Positions 12,399 through 24,737 of a stretch of DNA of 64,000 nt are shown here, piece by piece. Each line of letters begins with the position of its first letter. The stretch's first letter is position 1. Origin of the DNA: Diatrype stigma (taxonomy: Eukaryota; Ascomycota; Sordariomycetes; Xylariales; Diatrypaceae); NCBI GenBank assembly GCA_022225965.2, contig JAKJXP020000090.1:1-64000 (forward strand), written 5' to 3'. The notes beneath the pieces were generated by a model. That model was not told the origin of the DNA. It ran no database searches and worked only from the letters and a program-made list of their open reading frames with translations. The position numbers and the translations under genes were made by a program.

Positions 12399-14187
12399 AT
12401 GGCCGAGCAGTTAATTCTCAAGGGTACCCTCGAGGGCCACGTAAGTTTGCCTCCATCTGTCCCTGCTCCCGTCCCGTCAATTCGGAGTCGATCATGTCGC
12501 TATCACCTTCATGCCATGTGTCCGCTCGCTTCACTGTTTCTATGCTCTGCCTTCTGGGCTGCTACCATGCCCCGCGATTCGCGGACACGGGATGGCAATG
12601 CGCCTGGGAGAACACCACAATTGCGTCCACGATTATAATCCCAAAAACCATACATCAACTATCGATTCCCCGAATCTCTGGACCGTGGCTAACATACGTA
12701 ATATATAGAATGGCTGGGTCACCAGTCTGGCTACCTCGATCGAGAAGTACGAACCCCCGAAGACCCTCAATCCAGCATGACACTATGACCACCACTCCAC
12801 ACCTCATTTAAAAAGCGACCGCCATGTCCAATTTAAATTCTAACTTTTTCCCAGCCCCAACATGCTCCTGTCTGCCAGCCGAGACAAGACCCTGATCATC
12901 TGGAACCTGACCCGGGACGAGTCGCAATACGGTTACCCCAAGCGATCTCTCCACGGCCACTCTCACATCGTCTCCGACTGTGTACGTTTTCTCCCTCTTT
13001 GGTCGTTGTAGTTTCTGGTCAATTAAGGAAAGAGGAGGCCAAATCTACCTGCAACGTCAGGGTGGACCGAGAGACGGAAGGAACTGAAGAAAAAAAGACA
13101 GCGGAGATGCAAGACGGACAGTAGCCAATTGCTGGATCTTACTAACGACCTATGCGATTTTCTAGGTTATCTCCTCTGACGGTGCCTACGCTCTGTCTGC
13201 CTCTTGGGACAAGACCCTCCGACTATGGGAGCTGGCTACCGGTACCACCACGAGACGGTTCGTCGGCCACACCAACGACGTCCTCTCTGTCTCTTTCTCC
13301 GCCGACAACCGACAGATCGTCTCCGGATCCCGTGACCGTACCATCAAGCTGTGGAACACCCTCGGTGACTGCAAGTTCACCATCACCGACAAGGGCCACA
13401 CCGAGTGGGTTTCCTGCGTCCGCTTCAGCCCCAACCCCCAGAACCCCGTGATCGTGTCCAGCAGCTGGGATAAGCTTGTCAAGGTACGTCAACAAAACCC
13501 ACGTGTTTCGCCACACGTCCCTTCCAGACCCCGTCTGCTGCCTCTATTCGGGGACGGCAGCTGGGAGAGAGATCTTGCGAATGCTTCATATGATGTTTTT
13601 GTAATCAAAGTATTTGCTACTTCAGAGCTTGCTTGCAGGCCATGAGACCATTAAACACCCATTACCCTGATGTTGCATCGCGATCTCTCTATCTTCTGGG
13701 AGGTGGACTCGAGTGTTCGGAGCGCAGACCATGCTGACCTTGTGTTTTCCTTGCTCGATAGGTCTGGGAACTCTCCACCTGCAAGCTGCAGACCGACCAC
13801 ATCGGTCACACCGGCTACATCAACACCGTCACAATCTCCCCCGATGGTTCGCTGTGCGCGTCCGGTGGAAAGGATGGTACCACCATGCTGTGGGATCTTA
13901 ATGAGTCGAAGCACCTGTACTCTCTGAACGCCGGTGACGAGATCCACGCCCTGACCTTCTCTCCCAACCGATACTGGCTATGCGCTGCTACGGCTAGCAG
14001 CATCATCATCTTCGACCTGGAGAAGAAGAGCAAGGTGGACGAGCTGAAGCCCGAGTTCACTGCTGTCGGCAAGAAGAGCCGGGAGCCCGAGTGTGTCAGC
14101 TTGGCCTGGAGCGCGGACGGCCAGACCCTGTTCGCTGGTTACACCGACAACATCATCCGTGCATGGGGTGTCATGTCGAGAGCATAA
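12399..14187 (+). CDS. cpc-2: RACK1 / CPC-2 WD-repeat ribosomal scaffold protein
   Basis: Five exons: 12399-12440, 12709-12746, 12855-12981, 13166-13483 and 13762-14187. They give exactly 316 residues, the usual RACK1 length. Each of the seven WD blades is visible: [78 protein letters not shown], and the C-terminal [12 protein letters not shown]. The protein binds the 40S head next to the mRNA exit channel and scaffolds kinases; its Neurospora counterpart is cpc-2, needed for cross-pathway amino-acid control. Introns are long for this window (268, 108, 184 and 278 bp), and the last one hosts a U24 snoRNA. Expression is probably high, given the CT-rich promoter. Confidence 0.98.
13581..13677 (+). 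ncRNA. snR24: C/D-box snoRNA U24 (snR24) inside RACK1 intron 4
   Basis: Within the 278-bp last intron are a C box ATGATGT (13590-13596), the antisense element TATTTGCTACTT (13611-13622) and a D' box CAGA (13623-13626). A short hairpin, a C' box ATGAGAC (13642-13648) and a D box CTGA (13667-13670) follow. ATGC at 13581-13584 can pair with GCAT at 13675-13678 as a terminal stem. The antisense element matches the conserved large-subunit rRNA sequence AGTAGCAAATA and is the hallmark of U24. By the box+5 rule it would direct methylation of the A equivalent to yeast 25S Am1449. In budding yeast snR24 lies in the intron of ASC1, the RACK1 gene, which supports the assignment. Release is expected by intron debranching and exonuclease trimming. 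The D-box guide is not the canonical one. Confidence 0.92.
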
Positions 14188-16435
14188 ACCCATCTCTCCT
14201 TCCTGGGGGTTGGTCATTGACTGGGCGTATGGATGGGCAAATGTCATTTGGTCATTTAAAGGGAAAGAAAGGGCAAATCGTTATAGTTCGATTTGGCTGG
14301 CAATGCAATGAGAAACATGAAAAGGAAATCAGTTTGGCATTGCTACCCAAAATGTACTACCTCTCGCAGGTAGAACCCGCTACGTATCATGAGTTGTGAA
14401 GAAAGAAGAATCTGCAAAGCTTCTGTGTGTGCGTGTGTGCGTGTGTGCATGTGTGCTATGCGTCTGGTTGTTAGTGGATGGGCAAGCGACATGATCCGAA
14501 AGAAGACCATTGCCGCAATTATCGCCATATATGCCCAGTTATACGCAATGCCCGCCACCCCGATGTTACCCAACATGATTCGTCTCAAGACCAATACAAC
14601 CAACTATACTTAACCTTCATAAGACGAGATAGAAGCCACTAACATAGGCCCCAGGCTCATATATGTCTACGAAGCTTTAGTGGGTGCCTTGCGTACTTAC
14701 GTGCTTGGAGGTCTGGAGGCTATCATGAACTTCATGGCTCTTTGTACGCTCCTTATTCCACCCGGCCACCCTAGTGATGGATTCAGTGCTGTATCTAGCC
14801 ACCAAATTACCTACAGGGCGGTAGAGGAAAAAAGAGAAAAGGGGAGAGGGGCGTTTTGTGGTTTAGTGTGATGGTTGTAGCTTGATGAATCTATGGTAGC
14901 AGCTAACGTCTTGAGAGGGAAGAGAGAAGAAAAAAGGCGTCCTAGTGAGTGCCTATTGACATACGTCACATAAATAGATTCGAAGATTAATTATGCTAAG
15001 CAACGAGATACGAAGTCATTAGGTCGCCACACACTGGCTTCGTATGTATGGAGTCAGTCTCTGGACTGGGCGAGTGACCCGGTTGCCTGGTAGGAGAAAG
15101 AAAAATGAAAATGAAAACTGAAATAGAAATAAAGGCCAATACTGTAACATGTATCCCATCATCGGTCTAACCAACCCCCTTTCCAACGGCGAGAACCAAT
15201 GGAACTCGGGCTCTATTAGCTCAGACGTCACGGACAGACTAAGCAGTAAGTAGCAGCAAGCAAGCAGACCTCCAACTCCCACCCCCCTACTCCATACTTT
15301 ATTCTTCTCTCTCCCTCGGGTTCTAGGAGTGGTTCAAGAAGATTGTTCTTCCATCCCGGGATGTCGTTTTTGTAGTCTACCCCTCCTGATTCGTTCGTTC
15401 GCTTTCTTTGCTAACTAGTAAACTTGATCAGGAAATGGGGCGTATTGCTACTTGCTATCACCAGAAAGTATTGTTGCGTTGTGTTCTTTCAGTGAGTGCT
15501 CCGAGGCCGCATGCTTGCCCCGTGGTGGTGGTGGTGATACATGATGATGCGATGCTATCGCGGATCGAAAAGAGGGACAGGGGCAGGGGCAAGCAGCAAT
15601 AGTGGGGGATCATATTCAGGACAGCGAGCCGTCGTAACAGGAGGGGGCAAGTAAGCGGGGGCGAGTTCGAGTAGTCCGAAGCCGAAGACGAGACAGCAGC
15701 CTGTTCCGAAGGGGGACAGTAGGAGTAGTAGTAGGTGTAGAAGTGGTGCGTATAATACTAGCTCTACGAGACGCACGCCCGGAAAGGGATCGCAGCCGGC
15801 TTGGGGGCGGCATACCTACCTACCTATACGTCCGCATAGACTAGAGGAAGGTGGCGGCAATAACGGGGATGGGGATGGCGATGGACACAGGGAGGGCACA
15901 TAACTACATGGCGCCGTAGAAGAGGAGTTCAGCTGACTGACTGACTTCCCTACTCTTTGCCCATTGCCCCCTTAGGTACGTAGTTATGAGCGGGCATATC
16001 AACATCATGATGATTCTTGTCAGATACCTAGTAATTATAGATAGCAATCGACACTTCAAGCTCATAAGTCCAAATCATCCATCCGTCCGTCCATTCATTT
16101 CATTGGAAACCACCATTGCCTGCCTACCTAACTACCAGCTCATCATCGTGTCTTGTCTTCGCCTTTTCTCTACCTGGACTACCCCCTTTACCCATACTTA
16201 GCCAGCCAACCAACCTACCCACCCTCTCCTACCTTTCCTTTCCTTTCCCCCCCTTCATTCATACACCATGCATACGTCGACGTTCATGAAGAATGGAAAA
16301 ATATACAATCATCACTTAGCTCATCAGCCACATTTTTTATTTCTCTTCCTCTTCCTTTTCCATGATAACCTTTCCTCCCCCTTTTATTCACAAACCCCTC
16401 CTCCCTCTCTCTAAGTCACTCACTCACCCACCCAT
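14188..16435. other. Intergenic spacer between convergent RACK1 and GCN1 genes
   Basis: About 2.2 kb holding the 3' ends of both convergent genes. It contains a GTGTGTGC repeat at about 14424-14456 and pyrimidine-rich blocks near 16200-16480. No coding frame with protein-like character was seen. Confidence 0.5.
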
Positions 16436-19400
16436 TCACTCCTGCGAAAACACCCCTTCTCCCACGTCCACCTGCCCCACACTCCAAATCTCCTTCTCGT
16501 CCTCCATCTCATCACCCGCCAGGCCCAGCCCGCCCGCTCCGCCCTCGGCATCGCGGCGCTCGCGCGCCTGGCTGCCGAGCCGGACGGCGACGCGACGGAA
16601 GTAGTCCTGCATGCTGCGGCGGGTGTTGGGGGGCAGGTCCTCGGCGGCGGGCGACGCGAGGTAGTTGTCGAAGACGCGGCTCTCTTCGTCGACGACGCCG
16701 AACAGCTCGACGAAAGCCGCCTCCGCCGCCAGCTTGACGGGGATGACGGGGTCACGGACCGAGGCGAAGACGGGCGGCGCTAGGAGTGGCAGGTGCGGGC
16801 GCGCCACGTCGGGGCTGCGGCGGCTTGCGGTGCGCACGACGACGAGGGAGAGGCGGCGCGAGTCGCTCGGGTTGCCCGGGCCGATGATGCTCGCGAGCGC
16901 GGCGAAGAGCGGCTTCGTCGTCGTGTCGATGGGTTTCTTGGGTGCGGACTCGCTGAGCAGGTACTTGCCCGCTGCGAGGATCGTGTTATTCGCCACGAAT
17001 AGGTTCTTGTTCGACATGCCCTGGCAGAGCAGCTCGGGCAGGTCCTCAGCGACGGGGCTGTCCTGCAGTAGGACCTGCGGGGATTCTACGAGTACCGCGT
17101 TCAGCGCGAGCACCGACGCGTTCGTGAAGTGGTTCGGCGCGATGCGGTTCTTGATCAGCGTGTGCGCGGCCTCCGGCGGCACGTTCTTGACGAGCGCTCC
17201 GAGAAGCTTGGCGTTGGTGGCCATCATCGTGTCGTCCTTGGTGTCCGTATCCATGTCGATGAGGCCAAGGACAGCCGTGCGCGAACTCTCGCCCATGTTG
17301 GCGCCTGCCTTGCTGACGACTTCGTACAGCGCCTTCAGCATAGCTGTCTTGACACCTGGGTCTGTTGTCTTTGAACCCGTGACAAGTTCTGCGATCAAGG
17401 GATCTACACGAGGAGTGAATTTGATCAGGGTGCCCAAGGCTTTGGCGGCACGTGATCGGAGAAGTTCGCTCGTCGTATCTGCCAGTGACCTAGCGAAGGT
17501 CCGCTGTAATTGCGGCAAGAATGGCTTCAGCGCAGTTGGCATCTTCTCGAGGAGATTGTTGAGGGTCAGGAGAATGGCAGCCTTGACGTCGGTAGATCGC
17601 TCGGACACGACACGGATAAGAGGACCAGTTATTTGCGTGACGAACGGTTTGAGAGCGTTCTCGCTGGTCCTGTCGACAATATCCGAGATAGCCAGAGCCG
17701 CATTAGTTCTCTGCTCCGGAGTGCCATTCATGAGACCCTGCAAGAAGATCGGCAGAATGGCGTTGATGCCCTTGGGAAGTTCGAAACCTGCCAGGCTTGA
17801 GCCAGGCACGCCGATGCGCTGTAAAGTCTGTCTGGTGGACGGCACAAGGGCCTCCATCTCTTCCTTCTTGAGCTTCTTGGTGAACTCGCTAAGGCCTGTC
17901 CATGCTGCCTTTACAACATCCTGATCGCGGTCGTCGAATGAGATCAGCAATGCGCGAATAATGTCTTGGTTATACCGCGAGTAATCGACGCTCGCACTGG
18001 CAAAGAGGTTGCCCATACGGTAAGCAGTCACTGCCCGTTTGCGGTGGTCATCGTTCTTCATCAATTGCAGTAGCACGTTCATGACCGTGTTGAGACCATC
18101 GTATTCATCAATAGACTGGATGACTGTATCAAACGAGGTCTCAAGCTCAGCACGCAAGCCATCATCACTAGTGTTGACGATGTTGTCCATAAGAGAGTTG
18201 ATTATGTTGGGGAGGCGTCGGTTCATAGCCGTGCCCGCAACTTGAGACAGAGAAGCCAAAGCCTTGGCGTTGAAGGCAGAGATCGGGGATGTTGTTAGAG
18301 TGGGGATGAGGTTCGGCAAGATGATGTTGGATCTTGTAGTTTCGGTAAGTAGCGTCAGCAGGGCAGATAAAGCGTTGTCTGCACCATCATCGGACCGCAG
18401 CATGTTGAGCAAGAAGGGCAGGACTTGGTCTACGACGCGCTTTCCAGCGATTTGCTGTAGCGAGTCGAAGGCCTCAGCAGCTGCATCTCGGACATCCTCA
18501 TCCGAGTCTGTCAGCGCAGTTCGGACGACGGAGATGAGAGTCTTCTCGTGATCTTCCAAGGCATCTTCAGATGCTGATGAGATGAGTTCCTTCAGTGCTA
18601 AGCAGATACCTTGCTTCGCGTTCGTGTCTGTAGAAGTCTGAAGGCCTTCTTCCAGAGTGGGCAGTAAGCTTGACAGGACTCCATCTCCAGCCTTGCGGAT
18701 GAGTTCTCCCAAAGCATTGCTGGCAATGACTTTGTGCTCCATGTTCGAGCTTCCAAGCCGGCGGATGATGAGTTGCGTCAGTGTAGGCGTAAGCTCCTTC
18801 AGCGTCCTTGGAGTAGCAACCAATGCCTTCCAGACACCCATGGCTGCTGCGCGAACAGCACCGGCAGTATCGCAGCGGCAGATATACAATGCAGACAGAA
18901 TCTTGTTGCGCTTCTCTTCTCCGAGAATTTCACGCAACGATGCACCCGCCTCCTTGGCGTTATCTTCCTCATCTTCTTCGTCGGCATTGGCACTGATACC
19001 AGTGAGATTGAACAGAAGATCGCCAACCAGCTCAACGGAACTCAACCGGATCCTGTAGCTGTCATCTGCTAGACCTCTCTCCAACTCTGGCAGCAGAAGA
19101 TCGACAGCTCTGGCAGCAAAATTCTTGACGAGAAGTCGACCAGCTCTGAGAGCAGTCTCGCGGATGGACTCAACGTCGTCTGCAAGACCGGCAAGAATTG
19201 GCGGGATGATCTTGGCCAGGTAGTTCGCGAAGCTGTTTCCGAAACATACCGGCAAGAATATGAACAACGACATAAAGCCTTCCCTGACAGCCGGTTTCGA
19301 AGACTCGACATTTTGGAGGATGGTAGGCAGTGTTTCCTCCAGCCTTGTAGTGCCGAGACCCGCCAGGACCTCACTAAGGGCTTGAGCGGAACCAAGACGA

Positions 19401-22400
19401 TCTCCTGCGCCCGTATCCGACTTGAGTGTCTGCATAAGCCCGGGGATAAGGTCCGGTAGAGCATCTTCACCAAGTTTCTCAACAAGCGAGCCCAGAGCTC
19501 GGGAAGCGGTCGCTCGTGTTGTCGGAACAGGATCAACAGCAGCAACCCTCAGCCCAGAAATAAGGACTGGCAGATGAGCGATCAGATCTTTTCGCTCCGT
19601 CAAATGAGCCAGACTTCCGATGACCTGGGATGCTTTGCGTTTCGTGTTGGACCGACCCTCCAAGCCACGCTGGAGGATTCTCGTGACGAGCGCCAATGAT
19701 GGCGCATCGAGGTAATGGATAAACTGGACCTTGATGAGGGAATCCAAGGCATTGTCTGTGTATTTGGTAGGATCGCTGAGTGCCTTGAGCAGGATGTCCA
19801 CCAGGTTCTTCACCTCGGGGTTTTCGATGACTTCGCCGAACCGTTTCAAGCTCTTATTTGCTGCTGCCCGTACTTCCTTATGACTGTCGTTCAGTACCGC
19901 AGTAAGCGGGGGGATGATGTCTGGAAGGCTTTGTGCAAGCTGCCTGGGGTCGAGGTATGCCATGGCACCGAGAAGATCACAAGCACCCCTCTTGCTGCGC
20001 CACTGATCGTCGTCAAGACCCCTGAGTAGTGTTGGCAATATTTGTTTGACACCATAGGAGCTCAGCTTAGCAAAGCAGGCTTTTGCTGCCGCTAAGCAGG
20101 AGTCTCTAACGTCAGCGTTGGTGTCGCCGAAACCGGCCAGAAGTTGGGGCACGATCTGAATGACATATGGCTCGAAGATACGACCGAGTATGCTGGCCAG
20201 AAGCTCAAAAGCGAGGTATGCGCCCTCACGTTGTTGGGATTCCTTCTTGTTTTCAACCGCGCTCTTTAGGGTGACGAGAATGCGGTAGTCGCGCAACACC
20301 GAGATACCTCTACCAGAGACTAAGCCAGCGAGCCCATAGGCGGCACCTCGCTTTTCAGCATACTTCTTCGAATTCAGAAGGGTGTCGAGCACCTGGTCGA
20401 AATATTTGGACGACTTGTCACTACAAGTTTGGACTAATGGCGGAAGACATTCTGCAACCGCATATTGAACTGCTTCCGATGGGGTGCTGAGTGTTGCAAG
20501 TAGTCTTTCCAAGACAACCGGGATCTTGGCGTCTCCCGGCTTCAGGTGCCTAGCTAAAGCACCGTACATGACGATGACGGCCTCGTTGACCCGGTCAGCA
20601 GCTTCGGAGCCCTTATCAGGAGCTGCGAGAGTCCGTTCGAATGTCTTCATCAGTTTGTCAACTAAGGCGCCACCGTGAAGCTCGATAGCCGCCAGGGCGG
20701 CATCCAACATTTCGCTTCGAACTGTTCCGTTCGAGTCGCCTAATGGACCACCCTCGATGAGGAAGTTGAAGAAATCGTCAACCTGTGATTTCTGCAGAAC
20801 GGCAGCAAGCTCTTTGAACGCCGCTGCAATACCATGCCGTGGTTCCCATTGATCAGACAAATCGGTTTTCCTGGGCATACCGAATTCGTCTAGTTGCGGC
20901 GCGCGAGCTTTGGCAAATTCGACATATGAAGACCGAAGTTGTCCTAGAACGCTATCAACCGTGGACTGGTGTACTCTGCAAGCATCCGCTAATGCTCTGG
21001 CAGCAGCTCTCCTAAGAGCTGCATCGTTTCTCTCTAGATAAGGTAGCATCTTGAAAGGCACATCTTTCGAGACTTGGAAACCACTCTCTTCCCATATGTC
21101 ATGGCCAAGCTCGACATTCTTATCTTCGTCATCGTGACATGCAATCCATATCTCGTCCGAAAAGTCCAGGTCGCTCATGTCAACGTCGGCGCTTATGGAC
21201 TGCAAGACTGTTTCCCGAACAGATGCCTGGGAGACAATGGTACCCTTGGCAAGGGTGGTGATTTCGTCGATACTGATGTTGGGGGCTACACAACGGACCA
21301 TATCAGAGAAGCAATCCTTGATTATCTTATAATGCTGGCCGTATTGTTGCATAGCTGACGTTAGGATGGTGAAAAGTTCAGCCCGTGGAATATTCCCATC
21401 GGCACAGACGTCCGTGTGGAAGGACAGAATTTCCACTGCCAGGACCAATTGTGCATCTCGCTCATCCGCATCGTTTCCAATACCACCTTTGCGTAGTATT
21501 GCAAATATCAGTGGTAGTATATAGATGACCGAGACAGCGTCAAACGGCCGTTGCTCTCCTGCGAAGCGAAGGCGGTAAAATACTCTCGTCACGAGTTCTT
21601 CAAGACCTTCCTCCGTCAGGTTCTCAGGCAAAGAAGTAACGCCCACTGCACGGAGAGTTGCAACGCCGATAAAAGGTCGAATTGAGCCAAGTCGGTTCGT
21701 CACCCTACTCGAGCATGCTAGATACGCCGAAGGAGCAGCATCGCCGGTGATAGAACAAGCACCAGCCTCCATTGCTTCCAATAGGGCGCTGATACAAGGC
21801 CCCATCCACAAGGCAGCCTCAGTGGGCGGGCCCGTGGTCAGGCTCTGGATAATTCCAATACCACGAACAAGTCTTGCTTGGATTTGTTGAATTGACCGGC
21901 GGATTCCGGACTCTTTCTTGAGTTGAGCATTGACTTTAGCCTGCTCGTCAGCAGTCAATTTCCTCTGTATCCCCTTTTTCTGCGCCAGTTGGCTTCTCAG
22001 TTCCTCTTCCCACTTCAATGTATCGTAGTCCTTGGTGTTCTTGTTTGGTAGAGTTTGCTTCTTTGCAAGGACATCGATGAAAGCCGTGCCTTCGGGAGTG
22101 CGGAATATCGCCGCCTCGACAGGGCCGATATCTTGGAGCTCTGTGGTGGAAAGATCTGACCGTACTAGTTGAATTATCCTTGGAGTCATGATTTCTGGTG
22201 CGACAAAAGCGAGATCAGCAGCAGCTTTGCAAGCGGCACGTTTGATCAGGTTTGACTGTTAGGTGTTAGCTATACAATCCTTACCACTCATCAGTCGACT
22301 TGCTTACCTTTTGGCTCGCACTTGTCCTCTCTACCACTTGTTGTATTAAATCCTCCTCATACTTCTTGGCGAGCGTTCCGGGATCAACGCCAACTCGCAA

Positions 22401-24737
22401 ACAAAGTTCAATCCAGCTAGACCTTGGTATTAGATCATCCCGGGAGATGACCAGAAGGGAACACATCTGCTTCTCAATGACATCTTGATCTTGAGCCTCG
22501 GTGCCAAACTGTGTGAAATCATCCGTGTTTAAACAGATCGACCGCAGCACAGATTGCAAGTGAATTGTATCGAACTTTGCGCTTGCAGCGACGCTGTCCT
22601 TCTCGGCAAGATCTGAAGATTCAATCCACTGCCATAAGCCATTGATGACGATCGCAGAGGTAATATGGGGATTTCGAACGTAAAGCTTCGATATAGTCTC
22701 ACATCCCTCTTTGCGTATTTTCGGGGAAATCGAGGTGGATGAGACGAGGTAGATGAGTGCTTGAGACCATGCGACTTGCACATCGCTCGACGATTTTACT
22801 ACACTGTCTGAGACAGCTGCAAGCGCGCGAAGGAACCATTTCGAGTCATCCTCGTTTGAAAGTCGTCCATAGACGCGGTGGTTCAGGAGGTATGAGGGTT
22901 TGGGCTCAGCTACAAGGCTCTCCTTGGGGACGGCCGCCTTTTTAAGCGCCGCCTTGACCCCAGGTGTGTCGACACTGGGCAGTACCTGGTAAGAAAGGAC
23001 GGCAAAAACGTAAGCACCTGCGATCAACCCGTTCTGAGCTGCGGCGGCCGGGTTCTTCGTTATTTCAGCCCAGGTTTCGGTCAATGGAGTAATGATAGAA
23101 TCTGCAAACTGGGTCACATTCTTCTCGACCAGTTGCGGGGTCCCGGCGAAGGAAATCAATATTTCCCCCGCTTGAAGAAGCCACAAACGGCGAGATGGAA
23201 GCTTCTTGTCCGCGAGGCCTTTGACAAAAGCATCAACCACGGGTTTTGGCAGTTCACTACCCTCCTGCAACAAGCGAGTGACGGCTCGACCGAGGAGGCG
23301 CACCTCTGCACTCAAAGCTCCTTCGTTCCCTTCTTTAGCCGCAATTGGTGATAAGCCCGTGGCCACCTTGATGGAAACAGAGTTACTTAACGGCACGCTT
23401 TCGAGCATCTCTGAGTGGAGGATTCGATGATCAGCGGAAGCTAGTTTTCCAGACTTGAGAGGACTCAGGACCTCATCGGACACCTGCTCTAAAATGTTGG
23501 TGTCATGACTCCTAGCAGAGGCGGATCGGAACACGTTCAATACACCGGCACGGATGGCCGGATTGGTAGACTTGACGTTAGATAATAAAGGCTTGAGCAG
23601 ATGGCTACTAAGTGTCTTTGATAAGTCTATATCCTTCGATAGCGACCCGAGTAAGGGCGCTACTATTGCCAGAACCACTTCAGGGGCTCGTAGGAGACCC
23701 TTCTCGATTGGAGGTATGACGTTTTTCTCCAGGTCCTCTGAAGTGACAAAATCACCGAAGAAGTCGCTCAGACCTGGTGTTATATGGTCTGGGAGAGGAG
23801 TGCGAGATCCTATGATTTCTCTGGTAAAGAAAGCAAAGTAGTCAGGCTTCTTAGCTGCGAGGATGTCCTTGGCCTGGGCATGACGAGAGCACACGCCTGC
23901 TACGACACCTAGCAGGACAGCATTTTTGGCACCGGGCTGGGGCCCCTTGGCAGTTAGAGCTTCGACCACATCCTTGATCACACCCTCTCTCAACCCTCCT
24001 TTCCAGAATGCAGCTCGCAACCCACGACGGGTGACAACCAAGGCTGAATGAGAAACACTCGACCTAGGGCTCGACTGGAGACACTTTTCGAGAGCAGCAG
24101 CATCGGCACGGATAATTTCGAGCCCGAACTTGTCCCACAACGCCGACCCGGCCAGGCCGGTCAGTAAGATAGAGCACCACTCGACCAAGACGAAGGCATT
24201 GCTAGGGGCAATTCCGGGCTTCTGCGACTCCTGGCGCAAAGCGGTAACAAAGGGCGTCAGGAGGTTAGGGTCGTCCGAGGTAGCAAAAATGGAGGCGAGA
24301 CATGTCTGGACAGCTCTCCTAGACGGACGATCGGTATAAAAGGGGTAGGTGTCAAACAAGAACTTGGAAAGGATTGGTATCGTCGACTGGTCGAGAGCTA
24401 GATTATACCAAGCAAAGCAGGAACACCATGGTTAGCCTGGATGCGCCTGTTCTAGTATCATGCCATGAAATCATGCAATAAGTGCTATATATAATGCTAG
24501 ATATAGCATGTATGCCATGCCATGGCGTATCGCAACGCAGGCAGGGAGGGTCATGCTGCACTCACTCTTGGACTTCAGCTCCCCGTCAATGCTTCTCAAT
24601 TTGGCTATCCTAACTTTGGTAGAAGAGGAGGAGAGGGCGGCCTTGATTGCGGTATAGTCCAAGCCTGTCTGGGAGGCACCGTTCGTACCGTTCGCACCAT
24701 CGGCACCATCGGTACCATTCGCAAGGGCTTCAGTCAT
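16436..24737 (-). CDS. gcn1: GCN1, HEAT-repeat activator of the GCN2 kinase
   Basis: Three exons on the minus strand (24737-24566, 24397-22308, 22255-16436) give 2693 residues, close to yeast Gcn1 (about 2670). Splicing joins SASQK to SNLIKRAACKAA at the second junction. The whole protein is HEAT repeats. Residues about 1380-1690 are the most conserved, eEF3-like part (for example KKYAEKRGAAYGLAGLVSGR and DDDQWRSKRGACDLLGAMAY). The region after about 2000 corresponds to the part that binds the RWD domain of GCN2. With GCN20, GCN1 sits on stalled or collided ribosomes and switches on GCN2 (CPC-3 in Neurospora), which phosphorylates eIF2alpha. The N-terminus is extended by a Gly-Thr-Asn-Asp repeat (residues about 6-22) that probably varies between strains. 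Confidence 0.96.
24671..24722 (-). repeat. In-frame imperfect 9-bp repeat at the GCN1 N-terminus
   Basis: Degenerate GGTNCNGAT/GGTNCNAAC units within the first exon encode NGTDGADGANGTNGA. It is a small coding minisatellite just after the start codon. Confidence 0.7.

Noticed and set aside
12441..13165. RACK1 introns 1-3 checked for additional snoRNAs
   Set aside because: No paired C and D boxes were found; only intron 4 has them.
16665..17924. 419-codon plus-strand open frame opposite GCN1
   Set aside because: It is antisense to strongly conserved GCN1 HEAT-repeat coding sequence and shows no domain of its own.
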